From Streptomyces cadmiisoli (lineage in GTDB: Bacteria; Actinomycetota; Actinomycetes; Streptomycetales; Streptomycetaceae): a stretch of 64,000 bases of DNA. Made by a program: the position numbers and the translations under genes. Below, piece after piece: positions 43,618-52,554 of this stretch; the stretch's first letter is position 1, and the number at the start of each line of letters is the position of its first letter. The stretch is from NCBI RefSeq assembly GCF_003261055.1, contig NZ_CP030073.1:5332001-5396000 (forward strand), read 5' to 3'. The notes below the pieces were generated by a model that saw only the letters and a program-made list of their open reading frames with translations, did not search any database and was not told the origin of the DNA.

Positions 43618-44622
43618 CTACAACCGCCCGATGTCCCCTCGCGGCATCCGCGGAGCCCGCCGCGGCGGCACCCTCCCGCTCAGCAGAATGAGCCGGGCGG
43701 CCCGATGCCGCTGCCCGGCATAAGGCTCGAGCAACTCCAGCATCACCGCGTCGTCCGCGTCCCGATCCCCGGCCAACGCGAATCCCACGATCCCCGGCAG
43801 ATGCAGATCCCCCACGGTCACCGCGTCCGCCGCCCCATGACTGCGCTGCACGGTCTCCGCCGACGTCCACGGCCCGATCCCCGGCACGACCTCCAACCGC
43901 GCCTGAGCGGCCGCGGCGTCCATCCGTACCGCCTCCTCCAGCCGCGCGGCCACCTGCACGGCCCGCAGAATCGTGGAGGCCCGCTTGTTGTCGACCCCGG
44001 CGCGATGCCATTCCCACGACGGGATCAGCGCCCACGTCCGCGGTGCCGGCATCACGCTCATCCGCTCCGGTGCGGGCCCCGGCGCCGGTTCCCCGAACTT
44101 CCGCACCAGCAGCCGCCACGCCCGGTACGCCTCGTCGGTCGTGACCTTCTGCTCCAGGACCGAAGGGATCAGCGATTCCAGTACCAGCCCGGTCCGGGTG
44201 AGCCGCAGCCCCGGCCGCCGGTGCCGAGCCAGCGCCACGATCCGGTGCCGCGGCACGAAGACGGACGGATCGTCCGCCGACCCGAGCATCTCCGGCAGCC
44301 GGTCCAGGAGCCACTCCGCCCCCGGCCCCCAGGCCTCCCCGCGCACCTCGCCGCCCCGCGCCGACACCCGCAGCGTCCCCGGCCCGACGGGCGTACGGCT
44401 GGCCCGCCACACCGATCCGTCCGGCGTCGCCCGGAAGGTCGGGTCGCCGGGCCCGCGCCGCAGCGGCCCGAGAACCAGCCCCAGATCCAGCGGCCCGTCC
44501 GGCACATGGGTCCGTACCCGCCCGGCGACCGGAGCCGCCTGCCGCGGCACTCCCGCGGGCACGGCGACATGCCCACCGCGCACGGTCGTCCGCGTGGGCT
44601 TGGGAGCGAAGCGTCCTGCCAC
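43618..44622 (-). CDS. DNA-3-methyladenine glycosylase family protein (AlkA-like)
   Basis: 334 residues. HhH-GPD base-excision glycosylase: ESLIPSVLEQKVTTDEAYRAWRLLVRKFG, then the helix-hairpin-helix LEVVPGIGPWTSAETVQRSHG and the catalytic aspartate region DAVTVGDLHLPG. Removes alkylated purines from DNA. I take GTG 44622 as start: the longer open frame runs into a strongly pyrimidine-rich leader (as read on this strand) and gives an unnatural Ser/Pro/Leu-rich N-terminus. The ribosome site is weak. Confidence 0.87.
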   Translation of the reverse strand: MAGRFAPKPTRTTVRGGHVAVPAGVPRQAAPVAGRVRTHVPDGPLDLGLVLGPLRRGPGDPTFRATPDGSVWRASRTPVGPGTLRVSARGGEVRGEAWGPGAEWLLDRLPEMLGSADDPSVFVPRHRIVALARHRRPGLRLTRTGLVLESLIPSVLEQKVTTDEAYRAWRLLVRKFGEPAPGPAPERMSVMPAPRTWALIPSWEWHRAGVDNKRASTILRAVQVAARLEEAVRMDAAAAQARLEVVPGIGPWTSAETVQRSHGAADAVTVGDLHLPGIVGFALAGDRDADDAVMLELLEPYAGQRHRAARLILLSGRVPPRRAPRMPRGDIGRL

Positions 44623-44658
44623 GTATGAGATCCCGGTGGAGAGGTACGGCTGGAGCCG

Positions 44659-44747
44659 AAGGACGGCGGAAAAAGAACGAACGGAGACGGGAGACGAGAG
44701 GACGGGGGACAAGAGGAGACGAGAGGGCGGGGGGACAAGAGCGGACA
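44659..44747. other. Purine-rich tract upstream of the DNA glycosylase
   Basis: About 90 bases consisting of A/G runs broken by single C residues, with near-repeats of GAGACGAGAGG and GGGGGACAAGAG. As the glycosylase leader it would be pyrimidine-rich RNA. The surrounding 44623-44831 gap has no gene. Confidence 0.5.
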
Positions 44748-44831
44748 ACAGACCCTACGAGAGTAGGCGCACCGACCACATGGTCACCGCACTTCACCCC
44801 ACCCCGCGGTCACCACGCCCCGCCGCCCCGC

Positions 44832-46142
44832 TCACCGCACCTCGATGAACGCCCCCGCGTCCCGCTCCGGCCGGGGCCGCGGTGCCTCGGCCGGATGCCC
44901 GACCGCGACCGCGCCCATCGGATCCCAGTCCTGCGGCAGCCCCAGCACCTCCCGTACGACGTCGCGGCAGAACATCGTCGACGACACCCAGGCCGAGCCG
45001 AGCCGCTCCCCTGCCAGTGCCACCAGGAAGTTCTGGACACCGGCGCCGGTGGCGACCACGAACATCTCCCGCTCGGCCCCGTCCCGCCGGGTGTCCCCGT
45101 AGGTGTGCGAGCCGTCCATTACCAGGCACGGCACCACGAGGTAGGGCGCGTTGCGCAGCACGTCGCCGCGCCGTACCCGCTTGGCGATCGACTCCTCGCT
45201 CTTGCCGTCCCGGCGCAGGTCGTCGATCCACGCGTCCCGCATCGCGTCGAGCAGTCCGGTGCGTGCCTCGTGCGACTCCAGGAGGACGAAGCGCCACGGC
45301 GTCGTGTGATGCGGCGCCGGCGCGGTCACGGCCGCGGCCACCGCCCGTCGTACGGCCCCGGGGTCGACCGGCTCGTCCGTGAAGGACCGGACCGTGCGCC
45401 GCTGGGTCACCGCCTCCCGTACCGCCTCCGACGTACCGAGCCGGAACATGTCGTCGTGCGCGCTTCGCACCAAGAGCCGTGCCCCTTCCTCGTCGTCCTC
45501 GGCCAGCAGCTGCGGCAGGCCGCGCACCACGGCGACGGGCAGCCCCGCCGCCTTGCCCTTGACGAGGTCGCCGGCGGCGGCGAGTTCGTCGGCCGTGGCG
45601 ACGACGGTGGAGCTGAGCGGGTTGCCGTGCGCGTCGGTGCCGCCGCGCAGGTCGTCGAGCACCCGTACCCCGGCCGCGCCGATCGCCACGTCGGTGAGCC
45701 CGGAGCGCCAGGGCCGCCCGAACGTGTCGGTGACGACCACTGCGACGTCGACGCCGAGCTCGTCCCGCAGCCCGCCGCGGATGGCGCGCGCCGACGCGTC
45801 GGGGTCCTCGGGCAGCAGCAGCACCGTCCCGGCGGCGGTGTTGGACGCGTCCACACCGGCGGCGGCCATGACGAGGCCCTGCCGGTTCTCGACGATGCGC
45901 AGCGCGCCGCGCCGGGCCACCACGCGTACGGTCTCGGCGTCGATCGCGGCCTCCCGGTCGGCCGCCTCGACGACCCTGCCCTCCGCCTTCGACACGATCT
46001 TCGAGGTGACGAGCAGCACGTCGCCGTCGACGAGCCCCGGCTCGGCGGCGGCGATCAGCTTGGCGAGGTCGTCGCCGGGCGCCACCTCGGGGATCCCCGG
46101 CACGGCCCAGACGCGGTAGCCCTCCGCGGACCCTGCGCTCAC
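44832..46142 (-). CDS. fbiB: Bifunctional F420:glutamate ligase / FMN-dependent nitroreductase-type domain
   Basis: 436 residues. The N-terminal CofE-like domain (about 1-245; [55 protein letters not shown]) adds gamma-glutamates to F420. The C-terminal nitroreductase-fold domain ([23 protein letters not shown] to RPERDAGAF) in this family reduces dehydro-F420-0. The GTG start overlaps the fbiA stop (GTGA). Together with fbiA it shows that this organism makes coenzyme F420. Confidence 0.93.
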   Translation of the reverse strand: MSAGSAEGYRVWAVPGIPEVAPGDDLAKLIAAAEPGLVDGDVLLVTSKIVSKAEGRVVEAADREAAIDAETVRVVARRGALRIVENRQGLVMAAAGVDASNTAAGTVLLLPEDPDASARAIRGGLRDELGVDVAVVVTDTFGRPWRSGLTDVAIGAAGVRVLDDLRGGTDAHGNPLSSTVVATADELAAAGDLVKGKAAGLPVAVVRGLPQLLAEDDEEGARLLVRSAHDDMFRLGTSEAVREAVTQRRTVRSFTDEPVDPGAVRRAVAAAVTAPAPHHTTPWRFVLLESHEARTGLLDAMRDAWIDDLRRDGKSEESIAKRVRRGDVLRNAPYLVVPCLVMDGSHTYGDTRRDGAEREMFVVATGAGVQNFLVALAGERLGSAWVSSTMFCRDVVREVLGLPQDWDPMGAVAVGHPAEAPRPRPERDAGAFIEVR

Positions 46143-47098
46143 GCGGCGCGCACCTCCTCCGCGAGCGCCAGCGCCTCGCGCGCCATCCGCGCGGTCGCGT
46201 CCTCGTCCGTCATCAGCAGCGGTACGGCCCGGCAGCGGATGCCGGCCGACTTGACCCGCTCCACCGTGTGCTCGTCCACGGTGTCGACGAGCCAGCCGTC
46301 CAGCAGTCCCGAGCCGTAGTGCTCGGCGACGGCCGCGGCCGTCGCCTCCACGCCGACGGCCGCGAGCACCTTGTCGGCCATGCCCCGCACCGGCGCGTCC
46401 CCGACGATGGGGGACAGGCCGACCACCGGCACCCCGGCGTCGGCGATCGCCTCCCGGACACCGGGCACGGCGAGGATCGTGCCGACCGACACGACCGGAT
46501 TGGACGGCGGGAAGAGGATCACGTCGGCCGCCGCGATCGCCTCCAGGACGCCGGGCGCGGGCCTGGCCTGCTCGGCGCCGACCGGTACGACGGCCTCGGC
46601 CGGCACGGAGGCCCGCAGCCGCACCCAGTACTCCTGGAAGTGGATCGCCTTGCGCTCGCCGTCGAGTTCGACGGCGACATGGGTCTCGACCCGGTCGTCG
46701 GTCATGGGGATGAGCCGTACGCCGGGCTTCCAGCGGTCGCACAGCGCCTCGGTGACCGCGCTGAGCGGATACCCGGCGGCGATCATCTGCGTCCGCACGA
46801 TGTGTGTGGCGAAGTCCCGGTCCCCGAGCCCGAACCACTCGGGCCCGACGCCGTACGCCGCGAGCTCCTCCTTGAGGTGGAAGGTCTCGTCGGCCCGTCC
46901 CCAGCCCTGCTCCTCGTTGATGCCGCCGCCGAGCGTGTACATCACCGTGTCGAGGTCCGGGCAGACCTTCAGCCCGAAGAGGTGGATGTCGTCCCCGGTG
47001 TTGCCGATGACGGTGATGTCCGCGTCCGGAACGGCCTTCTTCAGGCCGCGCAGGAACCGGGCACCGCCGATGCCGCCTGCCAGAACCACAATGCGCAT
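46139..47098 (-). CDS. fbiA: 2-phospho-L-lactate/phosphoenolpyruvate transferase (CofD/FbiA)
   Basis: 319 residues. Joins the activated three-carbon acid to the deazaflavin Fo, forming (dehydro)F420-0. Motifs: [64 protein letters not shown] and [15 protein letters not shown]. Full family length. Start ATG at 47098; translationally coupled to fbiB downstream. Confidence 0.95.
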   Translation of the reverse strand: MRIVVLAGGIGGARFLRGLKKAVPDADITVIGNTGDDIHLFGLKVCPDLDTVMYTLGGGINEEQGWGRADETFHLKEELAAYGVGPEWFGLGDRDFATHIVRTQMIAAGYPLSAVTEALCDRWKPGVRLIPMTDDRVETHVAVELDGERKAIHFQEYWVRLRASVPAEAVVPVGAEQARPAPGVLEAIAAADVILFPPSNPVVSVGTILAVPGVREAIADAGVPVVGLSPIVGDAPVRGMADKVLAAVGVEATAAAVAEHYGSGLLDGWLVDTVDEHTVERVKSAGIRCRAVPLLMTDEDATARMAREALALAEEVRAA

Positions 47099-47140
47099 TG
47101 CCCCAGTGTGTCAGCCGGTGCCCACAGCACCGCCACACCC

Positions 47141-47635
47141 CTACGGCACCGGCACGACCGCCGCGCACCGAGGGCTGTCGTGCATCGGCATCTCCGTCAG
47201 GCCCGGGTGGTAGACGTGCAGGCTGACGGCCGGTTCGAGGGCGTCGTTCACGACGTCGTGCACATAGCCCGGCGCGAACACGCGCTGGCTGCCCGCGCCC
47301 AGCACGCGCGAGCCGCGCTCCGTCCGCTCGGTCAGCGCGCCCTCCAGCACGGTCAGCACACCGCTGGAGCGGCCGTGGTCGTGCGGTCCGCTGCCCTGGC
47401 CGGGCACCCAGGACAGCAGCCAGACCTCGTAGCCCGGCCCGGTGCGCAGCCGGTGGTACCAGCGGCTCGTCGCGTCGTAGCGGACCAGGTGCTCCCACTG
47501 GGAGCGGTCGGCGGCCACGGAGCGGGCCAGGCCGACGAACTCGGCGACGGTGGCCGGGTGCTCGCGCGGAGCCTGGAGAAGGTGCGGAACCTCGAGGATG
47601 TCGCCGGCGATCTGGAGGTCGCTGTCGCTGTTCAT
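47141..47635 (-). CDS. Cysteine dioxygenase-like cupin protein
   Basis: 164 residues. The cupin fold with iron ligands is seen in PHDHGRSSG (His-x-His) and [11 protein letters not shown] (His), matching thiol dioxygenases that oxidise cysteine to cysteine sulfinate. WYHRL may supply the substrate arginine. Ribosome site GAGGA about 12 bases before the ATG. A predicted leaderless polycysteine ORF with a terminator-like hairpin lies upstream, which independently ties the gene to cysteine. It is followed 42 bp later by fbiA. Confidence 0.87.
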   Translation of the reverse strand: MNSDSDLQIAGDILEVPHLLQAPREHPATVAEFVGLARSVAADRSQWEHLVRYDATSRWYHRLRTGPGYEVWLLSWVPGQGSGPHDHGRSSGVLTVLEGALTERTERGSRVLGAGSQRVFAPGYVHDVVNDALEPAVSLHVYHPGLTEMPMHDSPRCAAVVPVP

Positions 47636-47734
47636 GGAGTGGGGTTTTCCTCGGCGGAAGTGAGGGGGCTGGGGGCGTCCGCCCGGGTCGCGGGCGAATG
47701 GACGTGCCCTGGTGGGGCCTCGCGGGGAAAAGCG

Positions 47735-47756
47735 GTCGAGTCGCGGTGGACTCGAC
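47735..47756 (-). terminator. Attenuator-like hairpin with T run between polycysteine ORF and cysteine dioxygenase
   Basis: On the minus strand GTCGAGT, eight-base loop, ACTCGAC, then CGC and TTTT (47731-47728). It starts 20 bases after the stop of the small ORF and about 100 bases before the dioxygenase ATG. A separate AGCCG/CGGCT pairing overlaps the small ORF's stop and could form alternatively. Confidence 0.6.
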
Positions 47757-47776
47757 GACAGCCGGAGCGGTTCGGC

Positions 47777-47872
47777 TCAACAGCTGGAACAGCAACAACA
47801 GCTACAGCGGAACCGGGCAGCACCGAGCGACCCGGCGGAGCGGGTCGGGGCGGGTGCCGAGTTCGCGAGCAT
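47777..47872 (-). CDS. Leaderless polycysteine leader peptide (31 aa)
   Basis: Short ORF ATG...TGA of 31 codons, starting [10 protein letters not shown] and ending CSCCCCSSC: six cysteines in the last nine residues, five of them encoded by TGT, an uncommon codon in this GC-rich genome. A promoter with TTGACA, 17-bp spacer and TGTCCT ends seven bases before the ATG, so the RNA should begin at or near the start codon. It precedes a cysteine dioxygenase-like gene with a hairpin between. Known parallel: polycysteine leaderless short ORFs in mycobacteria act as ribosome-stalling cysteine attenuators. The peptide itself is probably not the product that matters. Confidence 0.75.
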   Translation of the reverse strand: MLANSAPAPTRSAGSLGAARFRCSCCCCSSC

Positions 47873-47879
47873 GCCCACA

Positions 47880-47908
47880 AGGACATCGGTTCACACCTGC
47901 ACTGTCAA
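47880..47908 (-). promoter_or_regulatory. Promoter of the polycysteine leader / cysteine dioxygenase transcript
   Basis: Minus strand: TTGACA (47908-47903), 17-bp spacer, TGTCCT (47885-47880), then seven bases to the ATG at 47872. A perfect consensus -35 is rare in this window. Confidence 0.65.
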
Positions 47909-48235
47909 CTCGGCGCCCGGAATGTGGGACCCGGTTCACCTCATCCGGTTCATCTGTCAGGTGAAAGGTTTGTTCACGCCGTCACCGGGACACATGGCGC
48001 ACAACCGGGCACGCAGGCCCCGTTGCGATCCCGTGATCCGACTGTGATCCGGTTCGCATCGTCGTGCGTGTCGGAACGAGACCGAACCGGTGCGCGTCCT
48101 TCTTGTTGCAGGGTCCGTGCGGGGCGGGAGGCCTCCTGGACCTCCTCTGCGTGTCAAGGTTTATGCCGATTTGAACACTTTCCGCACGGCCTTGGTTCCG
48201 CAGAGTGAATAAGGGACCCAATAGCAGATCTCGGC

Positions 48236-48265
48236 TTGACTCGCCCGGAGCAGCACACTTGTAAT
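48236..48265 (+). promoter_or_regulatory. Predicted whiB promoter
   Basis: TTGACT (48236-48241), 18-bp spacer, TGTAAT (48260-48265), giving a start near 48272 and a 70-base leader. AGTGA (48203) and TCACT (48267) half-sites and two GTGTC motifs (48151, 48273) are present, but not in a spacing that proves BldD or WhiA binding. The rest of the 433-bp region 47909-48341 shows no gene. Confidence 0.5.
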
Positions 48266-48341
48266 TTCACTCGTGTCGTTCAGCCGGAATCGGTAACGGC
48301 CGCATCACGGGGACGCGAAAGACTGACGAGGGGCGCAGCAC

Positions 48342-48605
48342 ATGACCGAGCTGGTGCAGCAACTGCTGGTCGACGACGCGGACGAGGAACTCGGCTGGCA
48401 GGAGCGCGCGCTGTGCGCCCAGACCGACCCCGAGTCCTTCTTTCCCGAGAAGGGCGGCTCGACCCGCGAGGCCAAGAAGGTCTGTCTCGCCTGCGAAGTC
48501 CGCTCCGAGTGCCTCGAATACGCTCTCGCGAACGACGAGCGCTTCGGTATCTGGGGCGGTCTGTCCGAGCGTGAGCGCCGGCGTCTGAAGAAGGCGGCCG
48601 TCTGA
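48342..48605 (+). CDS. whiB: WhiB transcriptional regulator (iron-sulfur)
   Basis: 87 residues, the founding Wbl protein needed for sporulation septation in Streptomyces. Four cysteines (C25, C48, C51, C57; CxxC then x5-C) bind a [4Fe-4S] cluster; the GIWGG turn and the basic tail ERERRRLKK follow. WhiB acts with WhiA and the principal sigma factor on sporulation genes. Start ATG has GAGG about 10 bases upstream. The location between the F420/cysteine genes and the large GT2 protein matches the whiB locus of streptomycetes, from memory. Confidence 0.96.
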   Translation: MTELVQQLLVDDADEELGWQERALCAQTDPESFFPEKGGSTREAKKVCLACEVRSECLEYALANDERFGIWGGLSERERRRLKKAAV

Positions 48606-48786
48606 CCGAGCGGCATGCGTCTACTGCGTACATACAGGGCGAACGGCCCGTCGCGAGTGGGTTGTCCACAGGCGGCGGGCCGTCGTCATGGTCAGCCGAT
48701 AGTGTGGGCGCTCGTCCGAGACACCCCGCTGCCCCCACGGGGCACAGGTGTCCACCGCAGTCCACCGAACCGGGGCCCGTACCTCG

Positions 48787-51700
48787 ATGTCCGTGCACAG
48801 CCACACGGCAGCCCATCACCACCTCGCTGCCACGGCGGGAATCGACCCGTCCCGCCCACCGGAGTTCCCGCGTCACGTGGTGACGGCGGTGCTCGTCGCC
48901 CACGACGGCGCCCGCTGGCTGCCCGACGCGCTCGCCGGGCTGCTCGGCCAGGAGCGGCCCGTCCAGTACGTCGTGGCGGCCGACACCGGCAGCGCCGACG
49001 ACTCCGCGCATCTGGTCACCGACGCGCTCGGGCCCGACCGTGTGCTCCACCTCGCCCGCCGCACCGGCTTCGGCCAGGCCGTCGAGGAGGCCAACCGCAA
49101 CGCACCCGTCCTCACGCCCGAGGACCTGCCCTACCTGAAGCGGCCGAGCGGCTGGGACCCGGTCACGCGCTCCTGGCGCGACGACGCGTACGACCAGCCC
49201 GAGCTTCCGCACGGGGAGCCCGTGCAGTGGCTGTGGCTGCTGCACGACGACAGCGCCCCCGAACCCGACGCGCTCGCACAGCTCCTGCGCGTCGTGGAGA
49301 ACGAACTCGAACTCGGCCGCGACGACGTCGCCGTCGTCGGCCCCAAGCTGCGCGGCTGGTACGACCGACGGCAGCTCCTCGAGGTCGGCGTCACCATCGC
49401 CAACTCCGGCCGCCGCTGGACCGGCCTGGACCGCCGCGAGCAGGACCAGGGCCAGCACGACCACGTGCGGACCGTGCTGTCCGTGTCCACCGCCGGCATG
49501 CTGGTGCGGCGCGACGTCTTCGAACAACTCGGCGGCTTCGACCGCAGGCTGCCCCTGATGCGCGACGACGTCGACCTGTGCTGGCGCGCGCACGCCGCCG
49601 GTCACCGGGTCCTCGTCGCCCCGGAGGCGGTCGTACGACACGCGGAGGCGGCCTCCCGCGAGCGCCGCGCCGTCGACTGCGTCGGCCGCACGTCGGCCTC
49701 CCCGCACAAGGTCGACAAGGCCGGCGCGGTCTACACCCTGCTGGTCAACACCCGGACGGCCACGCTGCCCTGGGTCCTGACCCGGCTCGTCCTCGGCACG
49801 CTGCTGCGCACCGTCGCCTACCTCGTGGGCAAGGTGCCCGGCCAGGCCGTCGACGAGATCCGCGGCCTGCTCGGGGTGCTGCTGCGGCCCGAGCGGATCA
49901 TCGCGGGCCGGCGGCAGCGCGGTGCCCCGGTTCTCGACGCGGGCGAACTGCGCCCGCTGTTCCCGCCGCCCGGCGCGACGGTGCGGGCCACCGTGGAACA
50001 GGTCGCGGGCAATGTCGTCAGCCGCTCCGACGCGGAGAGCGTCCCCGGTGCCGGACGGCACGGCGGCGGCGTCGAGTCCGGGCCCGGCGGCGACGACGCG
50101 GACTTCCTGGAGATCGAGCAGTTCGCACGGCTGAAGCGGATCGCCCGCAACCCGGGCCCGATGCTCTTCCTGGTGCTGCTGCTGGTCTCGCTCGCCGCCT
50201 GCCGCGAACTCCTCGGCGGCGGTGCACTCGCGGGCGGCGCCCTGCTGCCCGCACCGGCGGACTCCGGCGAGCTGTGGTCGCGTTACCTCGACTCCTGGCA
50301 CCCCGTCGGCGCCGGCGGCGACGCCGCCGCCCCGCCGTACCTCGCCCTGCTGGCGATGCTGGGCTCCACCCTGCTCGGCTCCACCGGACTCGCGCTCACC
50401 CTGCTGCTCGTCGGCTCCGTGCCACTGGCCGGCTTCACCGCGTACTTCGCCGCGCGTCCGCTCGTCGAGTCCCGGCTGCTGCGCGCCTGGGCGGCCGTCG
50501 TCTACGCGTTCCTGCCCGCCACCACCGGCGCCCTCGCCGGCGGCCGGGTCGGCACCGCGGTCCTCGCCGTGCTGCTGCCGCTGATCGCCCGCGCGGGCAT
50601 CGCGGCGAGCGGCCTGGCTAACTCCTCCGGGCACCGCGGCAGTTGGCGCGCCACCTGGGCGTACGCGCTGCTGCTGACGATCACCACCGCGTTCACACCG
50701 ATCGTGTGGCCGGTGGCGCTGCTCCTCGGCATCGGGGTGCTGGCTGTGCGCCGGGGCGACATCACCGCCTACGGCCTGCGCTTCCTCGCCCAGCTCGGCA
50801 CGCCGCTGCTGATCCTCGCGCCCTGGTCGCTGACGCTGCTGCCGTTCGGCTTCTTCCGGGAAGCCGGCCTGGAGTACGGCCACTCGGCCGCCTCCGCCCT
50901 CGACCTGCTCGGGGCCGGCCCCGGCGGACCCGGCACGGTCAGCGGGCTGATGCTGTTCGGCATCGTGCTGGCGGCGCTGGCCGCCCTGCTGCGCGGCGAG
51001 CGCCAGGCGGACATCTGGACGGCCTGGGCGGCCGCCCTGGTCGGCCTGGTCCTCGCGGTCCTGTCGAACGGTTCCGCCTGGGCCGGCCCGGCCACCCTGG
51101 TCTACGGCATCGCCCTCCTCGCGGCCGCCGCGATCGGCGCCGACGGCGCTCGCGCGCGGGTCGCCGAGCAGAGCTTCGGCTGGCGCCAGCCGGTCGCCGC
51201 GCTGATCGCCTTCGCCTCCGCCGCCGGCCCCCTGCTGATCGCCGCCGGCTGGATGATCCGCGGTGCCGACGGCCCGGTGGAGCGCCGTGACCCGGTGCAG
51301 GTGCCCGCGTTCGTCGCCGAGGAGAGCAACACCCGCGACCAGGCCCGCACCCTCGTTCTCGACAGCGACTCCGCCGCCCACGTGGGCTACACGCTGGTGC
51401 GCGGCTCCGGCGCCCGCCTCGGCGACGCCGAACTGGCCGCGGCCGACGGACCGAACGCCGCGCTGGACAAGGTCGTCGCCAACCTCGTGGCCGGCTCCGG
51501 CGCCGACCAGGCCGACCAGCTCGGCGGCTTCGCCGTGCGCTACGTCCTCGTCCACAAGGGCGCCCCGCGTGAGGTCAGCCGGGTCCTGGACGCCACGCCC
51601 GGTCTGAGCCGGCTGAGCCAGCAGGACGGCAGCGCGCTGTGGCGCGTCGACCGCCAGGTGGCCCGCGCCGTCGTCGTCCCGGCGTCCGGCTCGGGCGAGC

Positions 51701-52554
51701 CGCAGCCCGTCGCCGCCGGCCCGGTCGAGATCCACACGAAGGTCCCGGCCGGTCCCGAGGGCCGGATCCTGCGCCTCGCGGACACCGCGAGCGAGGGCTG
51801 GACCGCCACCGTCGACGGCAGGCCGCTCACCCCCACCGAGGTCGACGGCTGGGCCCAGGGCTTCGAACTCCCCGCGGGCGGCGGCACGCTGGACGTCACC
51901 TACGACGACCCGATCGGCCACACCGCCTGGCTGTGGGCACAGGGCGCCCTCGCCGTCGTCCTCGTCGTGCTGGCCCTGCCCGGCCGCCGCCGCGACATCG
52001 ACGACGACCTCCCCGAGGAACCGGTCGTTCCGGAGCAGGCCATGGCCGGCGAGGGCCGCCGCGCCCGCCGGCTGCGCGCCCAGGCCGAGGCCGAGGCCGA
52101 GGCCGAGGAGACCGGCCGGACGGACGAGTTCCCGGCCGTCGCGCGGGAGGAGCCCCCGGAGTCCGTCCCGCAGCAGCAGCCCTACGCCGCACCGGCCCCG
52201 CCGGAGGAGCACCCGGCGGCCTGGGGGACCGACACCCCGGGCTACGCGGGCCCCGAGTACGGCGCGTACGGCGGCGAGCAGTACCAGGAAGCCGGCGGGC
52301 AGTACCCGGCGGGCGGTTACGACGGCCAGTACCCGGCGGACCAGTACCAGGCGGATCCGTACCAGGGCGGTCCGTACGACGCGTACGCGTACGGGGCCAC
52401 CGCCCCCGACGGCTCGTACGACCCGGCGTACGGCCGGCCCTACGACCAGACGTACCAGCAGGGCTACGACCCCGCGTACGACCCGGCGCGACCGCACGGC
52501 CCGCACGGCCCGCACGACAACGGCAGTGAGCGCACCGACGGGAGCCAGCAGTGA
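48787..52554 (+). CDS. Very large GT2 glycosyltransferase membrane protein
   Basis: 1255 residues. N-terminal GT2 domain (VTAVLVAHDGARWLPDALAG, WLWLLHDDSAPEPDAL, GMLVRRDVFEQLGGFDR, RDDVDLCWRAHAAGHRV), then a polytopic membrane region with about 12 hydrophobic helices (ending near ALIAFASAAGPLLIAAGWMI), an extracytoplasmic domain, a last helix (WLWAQGALAVVLVVLALPG), and a 190-residue Tyr/Gly/Gln/Pro-rich disordered tail (QYPADQYQADPYQGG). Probably builds a surface polysaccharide. Start ATG 48787 or GTG 48748. Overlaps the next gene (GTGA), whose secreted product is its likely partner. Confidence 0.9.
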   Translation: MSVHSHTAAHHHLAATAGIDPSRPPEFPRHVVTAVLVAHDGARWLPDALAGLLGQERPVQYVVAADTGSADDSAHLVTDALGPDRVLHLARRTGFGQAVEEANRNAPVLTPEDLPYLKRPSGWDPVTRSWRDDAYDQPELPHGEPVQWLWLLHDDSAPEPDALAQLLRVVENELELGRDDVAVVGPKLRGWYDRRQLLEVGVTIANSGRRWTGLDRREQDQGQHDHVRTVLSVSTAGMLVRRDVFEQLGGFDRRLPLMRDDVDLCWRAHAAGHRVLVAPEAVVRHAEAASRERRAVDCVGRTSASPHKVDKAGAVYTLLVNTRTATLPWVLTRLVLGTLLRTVAYLVGKVPGQAVDEIRGLLGVLLRPERIIAGRRQRGAPVLDAGELRPLFPPPGATVRATVEQVAGNVVSRSDAESVPGAGRHGGGVESGPGGDDADFLEIEQFARLKRIARNPGPMLFLVLLLVSLAACRELLGGGALAGGALLPAPADSGELWSRYLDSWHPVGAGGDAAAPPYLALLAMLGSTLLGSTGLALTLLLVGSVPLAGFTAYFAARPLVESRLLRAWAAVVYAFLPATTGALAGGRVGTAVLAVLLPLIARAGIAASGLANSSGHRGSWRATWAYALLLTITTAFTPIVWPVALLLGIGVLAVRRGDITAYGLRFLAQLGTPLLILAPWSLTLLPFGFFREAGLEYGHSAASALDLLGAGPGGPGTVSGLMLFGIVLAALAALLRGERQADIWTAWAAALVGLVLAVLSNGSAWAGPATLVYGIALLAAAAIGADGARARVAEQSFGWRQPVAALIAFASAAGPLLIAAGWMIRGADGPVERRDPVQVPAFVAEESNTRDQARTLVLDSDSAAHVGYTLVRGSGARLGDAELAAADGPNAALDKVVANLVAGSGADQADQLGGFAVRYVLVHKGAPREVSRVLDATPGLSRLSQQDGSALWRVDRQVARAVVVPASGSGEPQPVAAGPVEIHTKVPAGPEGRILRLADTASEGWTATVDGRPLTPTEVDGWAQGFELPAGGGTLDVTYDDPIGHTAWLWAQGALAVVLVVLALPGRRRDIDDDLPEEPVVPEQAMAGEGRRARRLRAQAEAEAEAEETGRTDEFPAVAREEPPESVPQQQPYAAPAPPEEHPAAWGTDTPGYAGPEYGAYGGEQYQEAGGQYPAGGYDGQYPADQYQADPYQGGPYDAYAYGATAPDGSYDPAYGRPYDQTYQQGYDPAYDPARPHGPHGPHDNGSERTDGSQQ

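Noticed and set aside
46143..47798. Upstream extension of fbiB to a 988-codon frame
   Set aside because: It overlaps fbiA and the cysteine dioxygenase-like gene in another frame; the true GTG start overlaps the fbiA stop.
47632..47886. 84-codon minus-strand frame whose TGA overlaps the cysteine dioxygenase ATG
   Set aside because: No ribosome site, no recognisable domain, and it runs through the polycysteine ORF and hairpin in a different frame.
48280..52515. A 1411-codon open frame on the minus strand opposite the GT2 gene
   Set aside because: Antisense shadow of a GC-rich gene; Gly/Arg/Val-rich composition with no motifs, while the plus frame has clear GT2 and membrane features.
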